A DNA stretch of 64,000 nt from Pseudomonas sp. RIT-562 (GTDB lineage Bacteria; Pseudomonadota; Gammaproteobacteria; Pseudomonadales; Pseudomonadaceae). Both the position numbers and the translations under genes were made by a program. The notes under the pieces were generated by a model. It was not told the origin of the DNA, ran no database searches, and worked only from the letters and a program-made list of their open reading frames with translations. The stretch spans positions 62,001-126,000 of the forward strand of contig NZ_JAPJIV010000013.1 of NCBI RefSeq assembly GCF_026241895.1, written 5' to 3'. How positions within the stretch are numbered: position 1 is the stretch's first letter; every line of letters begins with the position of its first letter. Positions 30,838 through 41,529 of this stretch are shown here, piece by piece.

Positions 30838-32217
30838 TCAGTGCAGGGCCTGTGCACCCGCTTGCACTTCACCACCGCTAGCCGCCGGCTCCTGCGGGAC
30901 CTTTACAAAGATGCTGTACTTCGCCCCTTCCATGGCTTCAAAAGCAATGAGCTTCTCTACCAGAGCCCCGTTCAATACCTTGCCGGCATTGAGCAGCAGC
31001 ATGCCATTGTCGGCATTGAGGTTGCGCGCCAGGATCATGCCTGCTGCCACGTCGCGAGTGGTCAGCACCTTGACCGCAGGGTCGGCCAGCGAGACATCGC
31101 TCTGGTAGGCGGCACACACCTGGATGAAATCTTCCACCATCTCGGGGTCGTACAGCCGTCCGGCGTAGTTACGGATATACACCAGGGCCTCATCGCTGTT
31201 CATCTGCCGCTCCAGAATCAACCCGCGTTGCAACTCGATGAAATCCACTGCCAGTTTCAGCAACCGCGACCCAAAGGGAATTGCCTCGCCCTTGAGCCGG
31301 TCGGGGAAACCGTTGCCATCCCAGCGCTCCTGATGGTGAAGGATCAGGCGGGCCGCATCCTTCATCGGGTCGAGGGTCATCAGCAACGTCTCGCTCTGTT
31401 TCGGATAACCGCGATAACGTTCGCGGTCGTTGTGATGCAGCAGATCCGCCGGAGCGGTCATCATGCTGTCGGTCCAGCTCAACTTGCCGATGTTGTAGAG
31501 CGCCGCGGCCATGGCCAGGTCGCGACCGCTGCTTTCATCCACGCCGTGACGGTTACAGTACACCCGCACCAGGTCGATAATCTGGCGATTAGTCTGCTTG
31601 GCCGCAGGCAAGCGCAAATTGGCCAGCAGCGAAAACACTTCGGTGCCGGTGACATAGCTGCGCTTGAGCTCTTCGTACGCCAGGTCGAGCATATCGGCGG
31701 TCTGCTGCAGTTCGGCAGTGCGTGCAGCCACATGTTTTTCCAAGGTGGCATTGAGTCGCTTCAACTGCTCATTCTGCTCATCGGTCTCCTGCACCAGGCG
31801 CAGGCGTTCGCGCTCCGAGTGCTGGTAGGCGAGCGATTGGCGCAAGGTCAGCAGCAGTTCTTCATCGTGCCAGGGTTTGCTGATGTAACGGTGAATCTGC
31901 CCTTCGTTGATCGCCTTGATGATGGCCGCTGGGTCGGCGTAACCGGTGAGCATGATTCGCGTGGTCTGGGGATAAAGCTGATAGACCTGCGCCAGCAACG
32001 TGGCGCCGTCCATGTTCGGCATGCGGGCGTCGCTCATCACCAGGTCGATGGGCTGCTGCGCCATGATCTCCAGTGCCTGGGCACCACTGGTCGCTAATAA
32101 CACATCGTAGGGTTGGCCGCGCAGGAGGCGGCGCAGGCTGTTGAGGATCGACTCCTCATCATCAACCAGCAGCACCTTGGGTTTGTGACTCAAAGTGGTG
32201 GGGAGTTGCTCATCCAT
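30838..32217 (-). CDS. Response regulator with degenerate HD-GYP (YN-GFP) domain
   Basis: A 459-residue cytoplasmic regulator. Receiver domain (residues 14-125) with Asp63 as phospho-acceptor, a coiled-coil linker (about 135-185), then an HD-GYP-type fold (about 195-400). The catalytic His-Asp pair is replaced by Tyr241-Asn242 (LYNIGKL) and GYP by GFP (303-305), while HHQERWDG is kept. Canonical HD-GYP proteins hydrolyse c-di-GMP with a metal centre; loss of HD suggests a non-catalytic binding role, as described for the YN-GYP protein PA2572 of P. aeruginosa. It is divergent from the REC-GGDEF-EAL gene. Confidence 0.85.
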   Translation of the reverse strand: MDEQLPTTLSHKPKVLLVDDEESILNSLRRLLRGQPYDVLLATSGAQALEIMAQQPIDLVMSDARMPNMDGATLLAQVYQLYPQTTRIMLTGYADPAAIIKAINEGQIHRYISKPWHDEELLLTLRQSLAYQHSERERLRLVQETDEQNEQLKRLNATLEKHVAARTAELQQTADMLDLAYEELKRSYVTGTEVFSLLANLRLPAAKQTNRQIIDLVRVYCNRHGVDESSGRDLAMAAALYNIGKLSWTDSMMTAPADLLHHNDRERYRGYPKQSETLLMTLDPMKDAARLILHHQERWDGNGFPDRLKGEAIPFGSRLLKLAVDFIELQRGLILERQMNSDEALVYIRNYAGRLYDPEMVEDFIQVCAAYQSDVSLADPAVKVLTTRDVAAGMILARNLNADNGMLLLNAGKVLNGALVEKLIAFEAMEGAKYSIFVKVPQEPAASGGEVQAGAQALH

Positions 32218-32473
32218 GGCGTCATCTCAGGTGAAACTGCTGTATTGCCGGGTCCGGACGGGCCGGGCATCGCCAAAATTCGGAGTCTGGCCTACAGGCT
32301 AGATGAAATTGAGCCCCTTCCGGCAAATGATTTCAGTGCAACTGCGCGAAGTACCCGCAAGAGGTCTATGCTCAGGGGACTCGGATCCATTATCTGTACG
32401 TTCGGCCAGGTGATCAGGGAAAGGATACCCCTCCTATGAGCACACCCCACGAAACCGTTGCCGGCCCCTGCGA

Positions 32474-34354
<1,881 letters not shown>

Positions 34355-34398
34355 ACTTCCTCCAACGACACTCAGGCCAAGCGCTAAGGAAACATCAG

Positions 34399-35358
34399 AT
34401 GTCGTTCCGCTTTCTCCACCTGCTGCTGGTGCCCGCGCTCGGGGCGTGCCTGAGCGCCGCGGCGGCACCGCTGGACGAACCGCTCAAACCCCTGCCGGCG
34501 GTGCCTCAGCAGGATGCGCAGCGGGTAGCGCTGGGTCGCCAGCTGTTCAACGAAACGCGTCTGTCGGTCAATGGTGCCCTGACCTGTGCCAGCTGCCATC
34601 AATTGGCCAAGGGCGGCGCCGACAACAAGGCCTTCTCGATCGGCTTCGCCGGTCTGCCGGTGGCGATCAACACCCCCAGCGTTCTCAACGCCAGCCTGAA
34701 TTTCCGGCAGTTCTGGAATGGTCGCGCGGACTCCCTGGAAGCGCAGATCCACGAAGTCGTCCAGAGCCCCAGCGAGATGGGTAGCAACTGGCAACACGTG
34801 GTGCAGACCCTATCCGCCGACGCGACTTACCGCACTTCATTTGCCAACGCCTACCCGGACGGAGTGACCATGGAAAACGTGCAGGACGCCCTGGCCACTT
34901 ACGAGCGAACGCTGATCAGCAGCAACTCACGATTCGACCAGTACTTGCTGGGCGACACGCAGATCCTCAGCCGCGAGGAGAAATACGGCTATCAGCGTTT
35001 CAAGGAGTACGGCTGCATCGCCTGTCACCAGGGGGTGAACATCGGCGGCAACATGTACCAGAAGTTCGGTGTCATGGGCGATTACTTCCAGGTGCGGGGC
35101 AACCCTTCGGAGTCCGACCTGGGACGTTACCTGGTGACCCGTGACGAAGAGGATCGCAACGTGTTCAAGGTGCCCAGCCTGCGCAACGTCGCAGTCACTG
35201 CACCGTACTTTCACGACGGTTCGGCCGCCACGCTCGAAGAGGCGGTGGACGTGATGTTCAAGTTCCAGCTCGGGCGCATTCCTTCCGCCGAGGACAAAAC
35301 CCTGATCATCAAATTCCTCAAGACCCTGACCGGTGAATGGGAGGGTAAGCCTTTATGA
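34399..35358 (+). CDS. Diheme cytochrome c peroxidase family protein
   Basis: A 319-residue periplasmic protein of the CcpA/MauG superfamily. The signal peptide covers about residues 1-22. Two c-type haem motifs are CASCH (63-67) and CIACH (206-210). The spacing and the FWNGRADSLEAQ and PSLRNVAVTAPYFHDG segments are typical of bacterial diheme peroxidases, which reduce H2O2 with electrons from cytochrome c. The start at 34399 has AAGGA eight bases upstream. Both neighbours are signalling genes: it follows the EAL gene by 44 bases and overlaps the kinase by four, implying a sensing or redox-relay role (inference). Confidence 0.9.
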   Translation: MSFRFLHLLLVPALGACLSAAAAPLDEPLKPLPAVPQQDAQRVALGRQLFNETRLSVNGALTCASCHQLAKGGADNKAFSIGFAGLPVAINTPSVLNASLNFRQFWNGRADSLEAQIHEVVQSPSEMGSNWQHVVQTLSADATYRTSFANAYPDGVTMENVQDALATYERTLISSNSRFDQYLLGDTQILSREEKYGYQRFKEYGCIACHQGVNIGGNMYQKFGVMGDYFQVRGNPSESDLGRYLVTRDEEDRNVFKVPSLRNVAVTAPYFHDGSAATLEEAVDVMFKFQLGRIPSAEDKTLIIKFLKTLTGEWEGKPL

Positions 35359-37166
35359 GACTGTCCTACCGACGCAACATGACCCTGCTGGGCATCGTCG
35401 CCCTGCTGCTGGCCTCGACGCTGCTGTTCCTGTACCTCAAGTCCAGCAAGGACCAGACCACGACCTACGCCGAATCGCGGGATTTGATTGGCCGCATCAA
35501 ACAACTGAACGCTCAGTGGGAAACCGAGATTCTCAAGGCCCGCATCGCCATCAGCCACAACTACGACCCGCTGGTGTCGCCGCTCACCGAGATGAACCAG
35601 CTCTGGCAACGATTCGATTCGATGGAGTCGAGCCACGGCCGCAATGACTCGGTCGCCTGGCGCACCAGCCATGATGCCTTCCTCAAGGACCTCAAGGAGA
35701 AAACTCGCCTGGTCGAACAATTCAAGTCGCACAACGCCGTGTTGCGTAACTCACTGGCGTTCCTGCCCACCGCCGAGGACGACATCCAGGGGCAACTGGC
35801 CGAGCTGGTGGATGGCGACAAATTGCAGCTGCAGAACATCGCCACCGACACTTATGACCTGCTGCTCAGCAGCCTGGAATTCGCCCAGGTCACCTCTGAT
35901 GACAAGGCTGCCGACATCCTGCTCGGCATGAACAAACTGAAGGTCAACAAAGAACGGCTGCCCGAGCAGTTCCACAGCCCGATCGACATCCTCAGCAATC
36001 ACATCTCATTGATCCTGCGCGAACAACCGCTGGTCAACGAGCTGCTGCAAAACATCGAAGCGATTCCCGTGGCCGAACGCCTGGACGACATTACCGACCT
36101 GCTCAATACCGACCAGCAAAAAACCGAGGCAGTCGACCAGCGCTACCACTTCTCCATGCTGGTCTTTTCGGTGCTGCTGGTGCTGTTCCTGGTGTACCTG
36201 GCCATTCACCTGATGCGCAGCTTCATGGTGATCCAGCGAGTCAACCAGGCCCTGGAAGCCGCCAATGACGACCTCGAATGGCGGGTCGAAGAGCGCACCC
36301 GTGAACTGCGCGATACCCAGAGTGAACTGCTCGACACTGCACGCCAGGCCGGGATGGCCGAGATCGCCACCAACGTGTTGCACAACGTCGGCAACGTGCT
36401 CAACAGCGTCAACATTTCCGCCGACCTGGTGACCCGCAAACTGCGCGCCAGCAAGGCCCAGGGCTTGGCCAAGGCAATGCAGCTGATCAACGATCACCCT
36501 GGGGACCTGGGCACCTTCCTGACCCAGGACCCCAAGGGCAAATTGCTCCCCGGTTACCTCAATCAGCTGGTGGAAGCGATTGCCCTGGAACAACAGGGCA
36601 TGAGCGAGGAGCTGGCGCAGTTGACCAAGAGTGTTGACCACATCAAGGACATCGTCGCCACTCAGCAATCCTATGCAGGCGCCAACAGCCTGATGGAACC
36701 GTTGTACATCAGCGAATTGCTCGAAGACGCCCTGCGCATGAATGCCGGCGCCCTGACCCGGCATCAGGTCACGGTGGTCAAGGAGTACAGCGCAGTACCG
36801 CAAGTCATGGGTGACAAGCACCGGTTGCTGCTGATCCTGATCAACCTGATCAGCAACGCCAAATACGCCATGTCGGACCTGAGTAATCGAGCGCGGCAAA
36901 TGACCCTGGCGGTAAAAATCGTCGATGACAAAACCCTGCAAGTCAGCGTCAAGGACGACGGCGAAGGCATCGCCGAGGAAAACATGACTCGAATATTTGC
37001 CCACGGCTTCACCACCCGCAAGGAAGGTCATGGTTTCGGCCTGCACAGTTGCGCCCTCGCCGCCATCGAGATGAATGGCCACCTCACCGCCCACAGTGAC
37101 GGCCCGGGCAAAGGCGCCCTGTTCACCTTGCAGATCCCGCTGCACGTCGTCCCGGAGCCCGCATGA
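35355..37166 (+). CDS. Membrane sensor histidine kinase with DAHL-like periplasmic domain
   Basis: A 603-residue kinase. N-terminal transmembrane helix (about residues 9-27), a helical periplasmic domain resembling the DAHL type (about 30-265), a second helix (about 268-288), a coiled coil, then a dimerisation region with the H-box NVLHNVGNVLNS, phospho-acceptor His343. The ATPase domain has NLISNAKYAM, DDGEGI and a GHGFGLH G2 box. The NVxHNxGNxLN H-box is a recognised variant. It starts inside the peroxidase stop codon, so the periplasmic peroxidase and this periplasmic sensor are probably made together. Confidence 0.87.
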   Translation: MRLSYRRNMTLLGIVALLLASTLLFLYLKSSKDQTTTYAESRDLIGRIKQLNAQWETEILKARIAISHNYDPLVSPLTEMNQLWQRFDSMESSHGRNDSVAWRTSHDAFLKDLKEKTRLVEQFKSHNAVLRNSLAFLPTAEDDIQGQLAELVDGDKLQLQNIATDTYDLLLSSLEFAQVTSDDKAADILLGMNKLKVNKERLPEQFHSPIDILSNHISLILREQPLVNELLQNIEAIPVAERLDDITDLLNTDQQKTEAVDQRYHFSMLVFSVLLVLFLVYLAIHLMRSFMVIQRVNQALEAANDDLEWRVEERTRELRDTQSELLDTARQAGMAEIATNVLHNVGNVLNSVNISADLVTRKLRASKAQGLAKAMQLINDHPGDLGTFLTQDPKGKLLPGYLNQLVEAIALEQQGMSEELAQLTKSVDHIKDIVATQQSYAGANSLMEPLYISELLEDALRMNAGALTRHQVTVVKEYSAVPQVMGDKHRLLLILINLISNAKYAMSDLSNRARQMTLAVKIVDDKTLQVSVKDDGEGIAEENMTRIFAHGFTTRKEGHGFGLHSCALAAIEMNGHLTAHSDGPGKGALFTLQIPLHVVPEPA

Positions 37167-38527
37167 GCGAGGGTCTGAACCGGCGCATCCTGTTGATCGA
37201 CGACACACCGTCCATCCACGTGGATTTTCGCAAGATCCTCCTGCCTCCCCCGGTGCAGACCGTCGAGCTGGACGAAATGGAAGCCACCTTGTTCGGCGGT
37301 GCAACCAAAACGACCCGCGAGCCGCTTGAGCTGGACTCGGCCTATGGCGGGCAGGAAGGCCTGGGGAAACTGCAGTGGGCGCTGCAGCAACAGCGCCCCT
37401 ACGCCCTGGCCTTCGTCGACATGCGCATGCCCGAAGGCTGGGACGGCGCGCAGACCATCGAGCAGCTGTGGCAGGCCGACCCGCGCCTGCAAGTGGTGGT
37501 CTGCACCGCCTACTCTGATTATTCCTGGGATGAACTGCTCGACCGCCTGCAGGCCCATGACCGGGTACTGATTCTGAAAAAACCGTTCGACAATATTGAA
37601 GTGCAGCAGATGGCCAACACCCTGCTGGCCAAATGGGACATGACCGAGCGCGCCAGCTTGCAGATGAACCATCTCGAGCATCTGGTGCAGCAGGAAGTCG
37701 ACGAGCGCAAACAGCTCGAATCACAACTGGTGCAATCGGAAAAACTCGCTTCGCTGGGCCAGCTCGCCGCTGGAGTTGCCCATGAAATCAACAACCCCAT
37801 CGGCTTCATCTCATCCAACCTCGGCACGCTCGATAACTACTTCCAGCAACTGCAGGCAATGCTCGACGCCTACCGGCAGGCGGAGTCCTCGATCGAATCC
37901 GCTGAGTGCGCCGAACGCCTGCAGCAGTTGCGTGAACGGATTGAACTGGACTTCCTGAGCGAGGACATTCCGCTACTGATCAAGGAGTCCAAGGACGGCA
38001 TCAGCCGGGTCGGCCAGATCGTCAAGGACCTCAAGGATTTTTCCCGGGTGGACTCCAACCTGGAATGGCAGTGGAGCAACCTGCAGCAGGGCATCGAGTC
38101 GACCCTGAACATCGTCGCCAACGAGCTCAAGTACAAGGCCGATGTGCTCAAGGACTATCAGGTGCTGCCCGATATCGAGTGCCTGCCCTCACAAATCAAC
38201 CAAGTGATCATGAACCTGATCGTCAATGCCTCCCAGGCGATCGGCCCGGAACGCGGCACCCTCACCTTGCGCACCGGGCATGCTGCACAATCGGTATGGA
38301 TCGAAGTGCAAGACACCGGCTCCGGCATTGCCCCGCAGGACTTGCAGAAGATCTTCGACCCGTTTTTCACCACCAAACCCGTGGGCCAGGGCACCGGACT
38401 GGGATTGTCCTTGTCTTACGGCATCATCAAGAAGCATCGGGGAGATATCACCGTTCGCAGTGAAGTGGGCGTGGGCACCACGTTTCGGGTCGAGCTACCC
38501 ATTCGCCAGACCAGCCAGGTCACGTGA
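37163..38527 (+). CDS. Receiver-histidine kinase hybrid (REC-HisKA-HATPase)
   Basis: A 454-residue soluble protein. Receiver (residues 7-145) with Asp86 in FVDMRMP, then HisKA with H-box GVAHEINNP (His207) and an HATPase_c domain with NLIVNASQA, DTGSGI and GTGLGLS. There is no membrane segment. The receiver is a close relative of the one in the REC-GGDEF-EAL protein (shared RRILLIDD, PSIH, DFRKIL, GWDG, CTAYSDYSW, KKPFD). The start overlaps the upstream kinase stop by four bases. It may receive phosphate from that kinase and relay it to the EAL protein or the YN-GYP regulator (inference). Confidence 0.9.
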   Translation: MSEGLNRRILLIDDTPSIHVDFRKILLPPPVQTVELDEMEATLFGGATKTTREPLELDSAYGGQEGLGKLQWALQQQRPYALAFVDMRMPEGWDGAQTIEQLWQADPRLQVVVCTAYSDYSWDELLDRLQAHDRVLILKKPFDNIEVQQMANTLLAKWDMTERASLQMNHLEHLVQQEVDERKQLESQLVQSEKLASLGQLAAGVAHEINNPIGFISSNLGTLDNYFQQLQAMLDAYRQAESSIESAECAERLQQLRERIELDFLSEDIPLLIKESKDGISRVGQIVKDLKDFSRVDSNLEWQWSNLQQGIESTLNIVANELKYKADVLKDYQVLPDIECLPSQINQVIMNLIVNASQAIGPERGTLTLRTGHAAQSVWIEVQDTGSGIAPQDLQKIFDPFFTTKPVGQGTGLGLSLSYGIIKKHRGDITVRSEVGVGTTFRVELPIRQTSQVT

Positions 38528-38541
38528 AGTGGCGTCAGCGG

Positions 38542-40050
38542 CTACCAACGCAAAGCCTTGATCGGTCGCGGCTCCTTGATGACGATAAACCCGTAATCGC
38601 CGATCAGGTAAATCCGGTAGTACTGGCTGTCCACCAACGCCGGGTAGTCCTGGTACCCCACGCGCGTGGCATTGCGTCGTTCCTTTTCGGCGACCACGTT
38701 GGTAATGCCCACGCTCGGCAGGTTCTCGGCCAGCATGTAGAAGTCGATGTTGAGGAGGTAATGCAGTACCGGCATCTGTCTGAACGAACCTGCGGCAGCG
38801 GTCAGCCAGTAGTCGGAATAGGTCACTGACAGGTAGATGCGCTTGGCTTCGCGCAGCTGGCGATGGGCGTTGATGTCGTGTTCGAGGCTGGCCAGCGCAT
38901 TGGCGGTGAAGGCTTTCTGTACAGTCAGCACCCTGCCGTAGGCGTAGGACAGCGACAGCATCGCCAGCAGTGGCAACGCCAGCAGCAGCGGCAGATGCCG
39001 GTGCAGCCGCGCCAATGCCAGGTGGCTGAGGTAGAACAACAGCACCAGCAGCACGGCGAACCCCATCAGGGTTCTGGCGCCTTCGTTGAAGTCGCGAAAG
39101 AACAAGGCCATGCCCGATACCAGCAGGGTCACAAGGGGCAACGTCAGCAGGCAAACCAGGCCAACCACCAGGCGTTTCGCTGCGCTGTCCGGACGCCGGT
39201 AAATTTCCCGTCCCAACCGCACCGCCCCCGCTACCGCACACAGCAGCAACCCGGCGAACACCCAGCTGAAGCCACCATGAAACAGCAGCTGCACTTTCTC
39301 CAACACCCGGCCAATATTGATCAGTAGCTGCAGCCAGGGGTCGGCGTCCAGATTTAACAACAGGGTGCGATTGTGCTGGGTAAACGGATAGGCAGTGACG
39401 CTGTAGATCAAGGCACCGAGGGTCGCCTGGGCGATTTTCCAACCCATCAGGTCGCGCCATTGCGGCCATTCCAGCTGGTCACTGGCAGCCCTCAGGACTT
39501 CAAGGCAGCACAAGCCGAGGAACACATTGAAGCTGACCTGATACAGCCCCAACCCCAGCGCTACAAGAGCGGCCGGCACCAGCCATTGCAGGATGCGCGA
39601 GGGGTGGCGAAAACTGATCGCATAAATGACTGCCACCATGCTCAACGCCATGGCGGGGCCGTCGTATTGATAAGACAGGTTCTGCAGGAAAAACGGGTTG
39701 TACCACAGCGGCAACACCACCAGGCAATTGGCAACCGTGGGCTCGCGCCAGTAGTGAAACGTCAGGCTGGTCAACGCCCAAGTCATGGCCAGCGCAGCGA
39801 GCAACAGTGGCAAGGGGAAGATATTCGGCGCGGCGTGGCTGAAGGTCAGCAGGTTGTAGAACAGATCAGTGAACAAGCGTCCCTGCCCTGCCCATTCCGT
39901 ACCGCCCGACAACGCGCGCCAGTTGTCATCGATGTAGCGGTAGTCGGCGAGGATCAGCGGCAGCGCATACACCAGCGTCGCCACTAGGAATAACCGCCAC
40001 ACCTGGCGTCGCCCCAGTTCCCGAGTCAGAGCGTCACGCCAGCGGCCCAT
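38542..40050 (-). CDS. Membrane glucosyltransferase, GtrII-like
   Basis: A 502-residue polytopic protein with about ten or more hydrophobic spans. The start (VYALPLILADYRYIDDNWR) with paired acidic residues in the first outer loop fits the GtrII/GtrIV glucosyltransferase domain family. Such enzymes move a glucosyl group from undecaprenyl-phosphate-glucose to lipopolysaccharide O-antigen in the periplasm. It is third in a gtrA-gtrB-gtr series: its ATG touches the gtrB stop (TAAATG). The acceptor sugar cannot be read. It ends 14 bases from the kinase gene, convergent. Confidence 0.8.
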   Translation of the reverse strand: MGRWRDALTRELGRRQVWRLFLVATLVYALPLILADYRYIDDNWRALSGGTEWAGQGRLFTDLFYNLLTFSHAAPNIFPLPLLLAALAMTWALTSLTFHYWREPTVANCLVVLPLWYNPFFLQNLSYQYDGPAMALSMVAVIYAISFRHPSRILQWLVPAALVALGLGLYQVSFNVFLGLCCLEVLRAASDQLEWPQWRDLMGWKIAQATLGALIYSVTAYPFTQHNRTLLLNLDADPWLQLLINIGRVLEKVQLLFHGGFSWVFAGLLLCAVAGAVRLGREIYRRPDSAAKRLVVGLVCLLTLPLVTLLVSGMALFFRDFNEGARTLMGFAVLLVLLFYLSHLALARLHRHLPLLLALPLLAMLSLSYAYGRVLTVQKAFTANALASLEHDINAHRQLREAKRIYLSVTYSDYWLTAAAGSFRQMPVLHYLLNIDFYMLAENLPSVGITNVVAEKERRNATRVGYQDYPALVDSQYYRIYLIGDYGFIVIKEPRPIKALRW

Positions 40051-40992
40051 TTAAAGACCACGCCCCTGCCTGGCGCCAACGATGTCCTTGATCACGTACC
40101 GCGGGCGATGCTTGGCCTCGATGTAGATGCGACCTACGTACTCGCCGAGGATGCCGATGCCGATCAGCTGCACGCCCCCGAGAAACAGAATGGCGGTCAT
40201 CAGCGAGGGGTAACCCGGCACGCTGTTACCGAAGAAGATCTTGTCCAGCACCATGTAGACCGCATATAACACGGCAAAAATCGAAATGGCGCCACCGATA
40301 TAGGTCCACAGGCGCAGCGGCACGGTACTGAACGAGGTCACCCCCTCCAGCGCCAGGTTCCATAGTTTCCAGCCGTTGAATTTGCTGCTGCCGGCCACCC
40401 GCGAAGCGCGCTCATACTCCACCACCACGGTGTTGAAACCGGCCCAGGACAGCACGCCTTTCATGAACAGCTGATGCTCTGGCAGCGCACGAATCACGTC
40501 GACGACCTTGCGATCCATCAGCCGGAAATCGCCGACATTTTCTTCGATGCGGGTGTAGGAAATACGATTGAGCAGATGATAGAAAAGCGTCGCGCTGTGG
40601 CGTTTCATATAGCTGTCGGCGCTGCGATCGCGGCGCTTGGCAAGCACCACATCGGCGCCTTTCAACCACTGCTCGATCAGCAATGGAATGACGCTGATCG
40701 GGTCTTGCAGATCAACGTCCATGGGAATTACCGCATCGCCGGTGGCGTGTTCGAGGCCGGCGAACAGCGCAGGCTCCTTGCCGAAATTACGCGAGAAATT
40801 GATCAGCATGACCTGATCGTCGACCTGTGCGAGCGCAGCGGCCCGCTCAGCCGTCCGGTCGGTGCTGCCATCGTTGATAAACACAATTTCGACCTGCGTC
40901 TGGTCGAGCTTCAATTCACGCCGCACAGCCTGATAAAACAGATCGATTGCCTGCTCTTCATTGAACACCGGGACAATCAGCGAGATTTTCAT
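40051..40992 (-). CDS. gtrB: Polyprenyl-phosphate glycosyltransferase GtrB
   Basis: A 313-residue family 2 glycosyltransferase. Cytoplasmic catalytic domain (residues 1-225) with NDGS near 40-43, DVDLQDP (metal and nucleotide site) and KRRDR. Two C-terminal transmembrane helices (about 230-250 and 262-288) and the family tail GEYVGRIYIEAKHRPRY follow. It transfers glucose or another sugar from UDP-sugar to undecaprenyl phosphate on the inner leaflet. Overlaps gtrA by four bases. Confidence 0.92.
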   Translation of the reverse strand: MKISLIVPVFNEEQAIDLFYQAVRRELKLDQTQVEIVFINDGSTDRTAERAAALAQVDDQVMLINFSRNFGKEPALFAGLEHATGDAVIPMDVDLQDPISVIPLLIEQWLKGADVVLAKRRDRSADSYMKRHSATLFYHLLNRISYTRIEENVGDFRLMDRKVVDVIRALPEHQLFMKGVLSWAGFNTVVVEYERASRVAGSSKFNGWKLWNLALEGVTSFSTVPLRLWTYIGGAISIFAVLYAVYMVLDKIFFGNSVPGYPSLMTAILFLGGVQLIGIGILGEYVGRIYIEAKHRPRYVIKDIVGARQGRGL

Positions 40993-41363
40993 AGCCCACG
41001 CTCACGAAACACCACGTACTTGGAGAACAGGAACCCCAGCACCAGGCTTAACGCGGAAAACAGGCAGACCGTGAGCAGGCCATGCAGGCGCCAGACGTCC
41101 GCCAAATGCCCCACCCCAAGGCTCAAGGCGCCCATCGTGCCCAGAAACAACGCGTAGTTAGCGACCGAGGTTTTGCCGTCGAAGGTGAATTGCGCGTTCA
41201 TGTAGAAAGAGAAAGAGGCAGCGACACAGAACGCCACGAAATTGCTGATGGCCTGGCTGCAGTCAGCCGCCACGCTCAGCAGGAAAAAGATCTGCCAATG
41301 GATCAGCGTATTCGCGACCCCGATCACCGTGTAGCTGGACATTCCTTTCCACAAACGTCTCAT
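40989..41363 (-). CDS. gtrA: GtrA-like flippase
   Basis: A 124-residue protein with four hydrophobic spans typical of the GtrA family (GVANTLIHWQIFF near the start, NAQFTFDGK in the middle, FSKYVVFRERGL at the end). GtrA flips undecaprenyl-phosphate-glucose to the periplasm for the downstream glucosyltransferase. Start 41363 is preferred to an internal ATG at 41342, which would cut the first helix. First gene of the three-gene cluster. Confidence 0.9.
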   Translation of the reverse strand: MRRLWKGMSSYTVIGVANTLIHWQIFFLLSVAADCSQAISNFVAFCVAASFSFYMNAQFTFDGKTSVANYALFLGTMGALSLGVGHLADVWRLHGLLTVCLFSALSLVLGFLFSKYVVFRERGL

Positions 41364-41477
41364 GGCGCCCCACCCATTGCTGACAACTGTCGCCTTCAGT
41401 TCATATGCATTTGAGCTTGTCGACTGTCAGAAATCACAGGCGGGGGTGTGTTTCTGACGGGCGGTAAATTTCGACAT

Positions 41478-41510
41478 AAAAAAACCCGGCCATCTAAGCC
41501 GGGTTTTTTT
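41478..41510. terminator. Bidirectional Rho-independent terminator
   Basis: A7 then ACCCGGC, a 7-base loop, GCCGGGT then T7. The symmetric A and T runs allow use on both strands. It follows the amino acid permease gene (minus strand) by 20 bases and separates it from gtrA. Confidence 0.93.
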
Positions 41511-41529
41511 ATACGTTCAACGAGGCCCG

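Noticed and set aside
36006..37724. 572-codon minus-strand ORF across the two kinase genes
   Set aside because: Antisense to two clear kinases with complete catalytic motifs; low-complexity His/Gln/Val-rich translation typical of shadow frames.
38542..41363. Prophage remnant around the gtr genes
   Set aside because: No integrase, structural or lysis gene and no attachment-site repeats were seen on either side.
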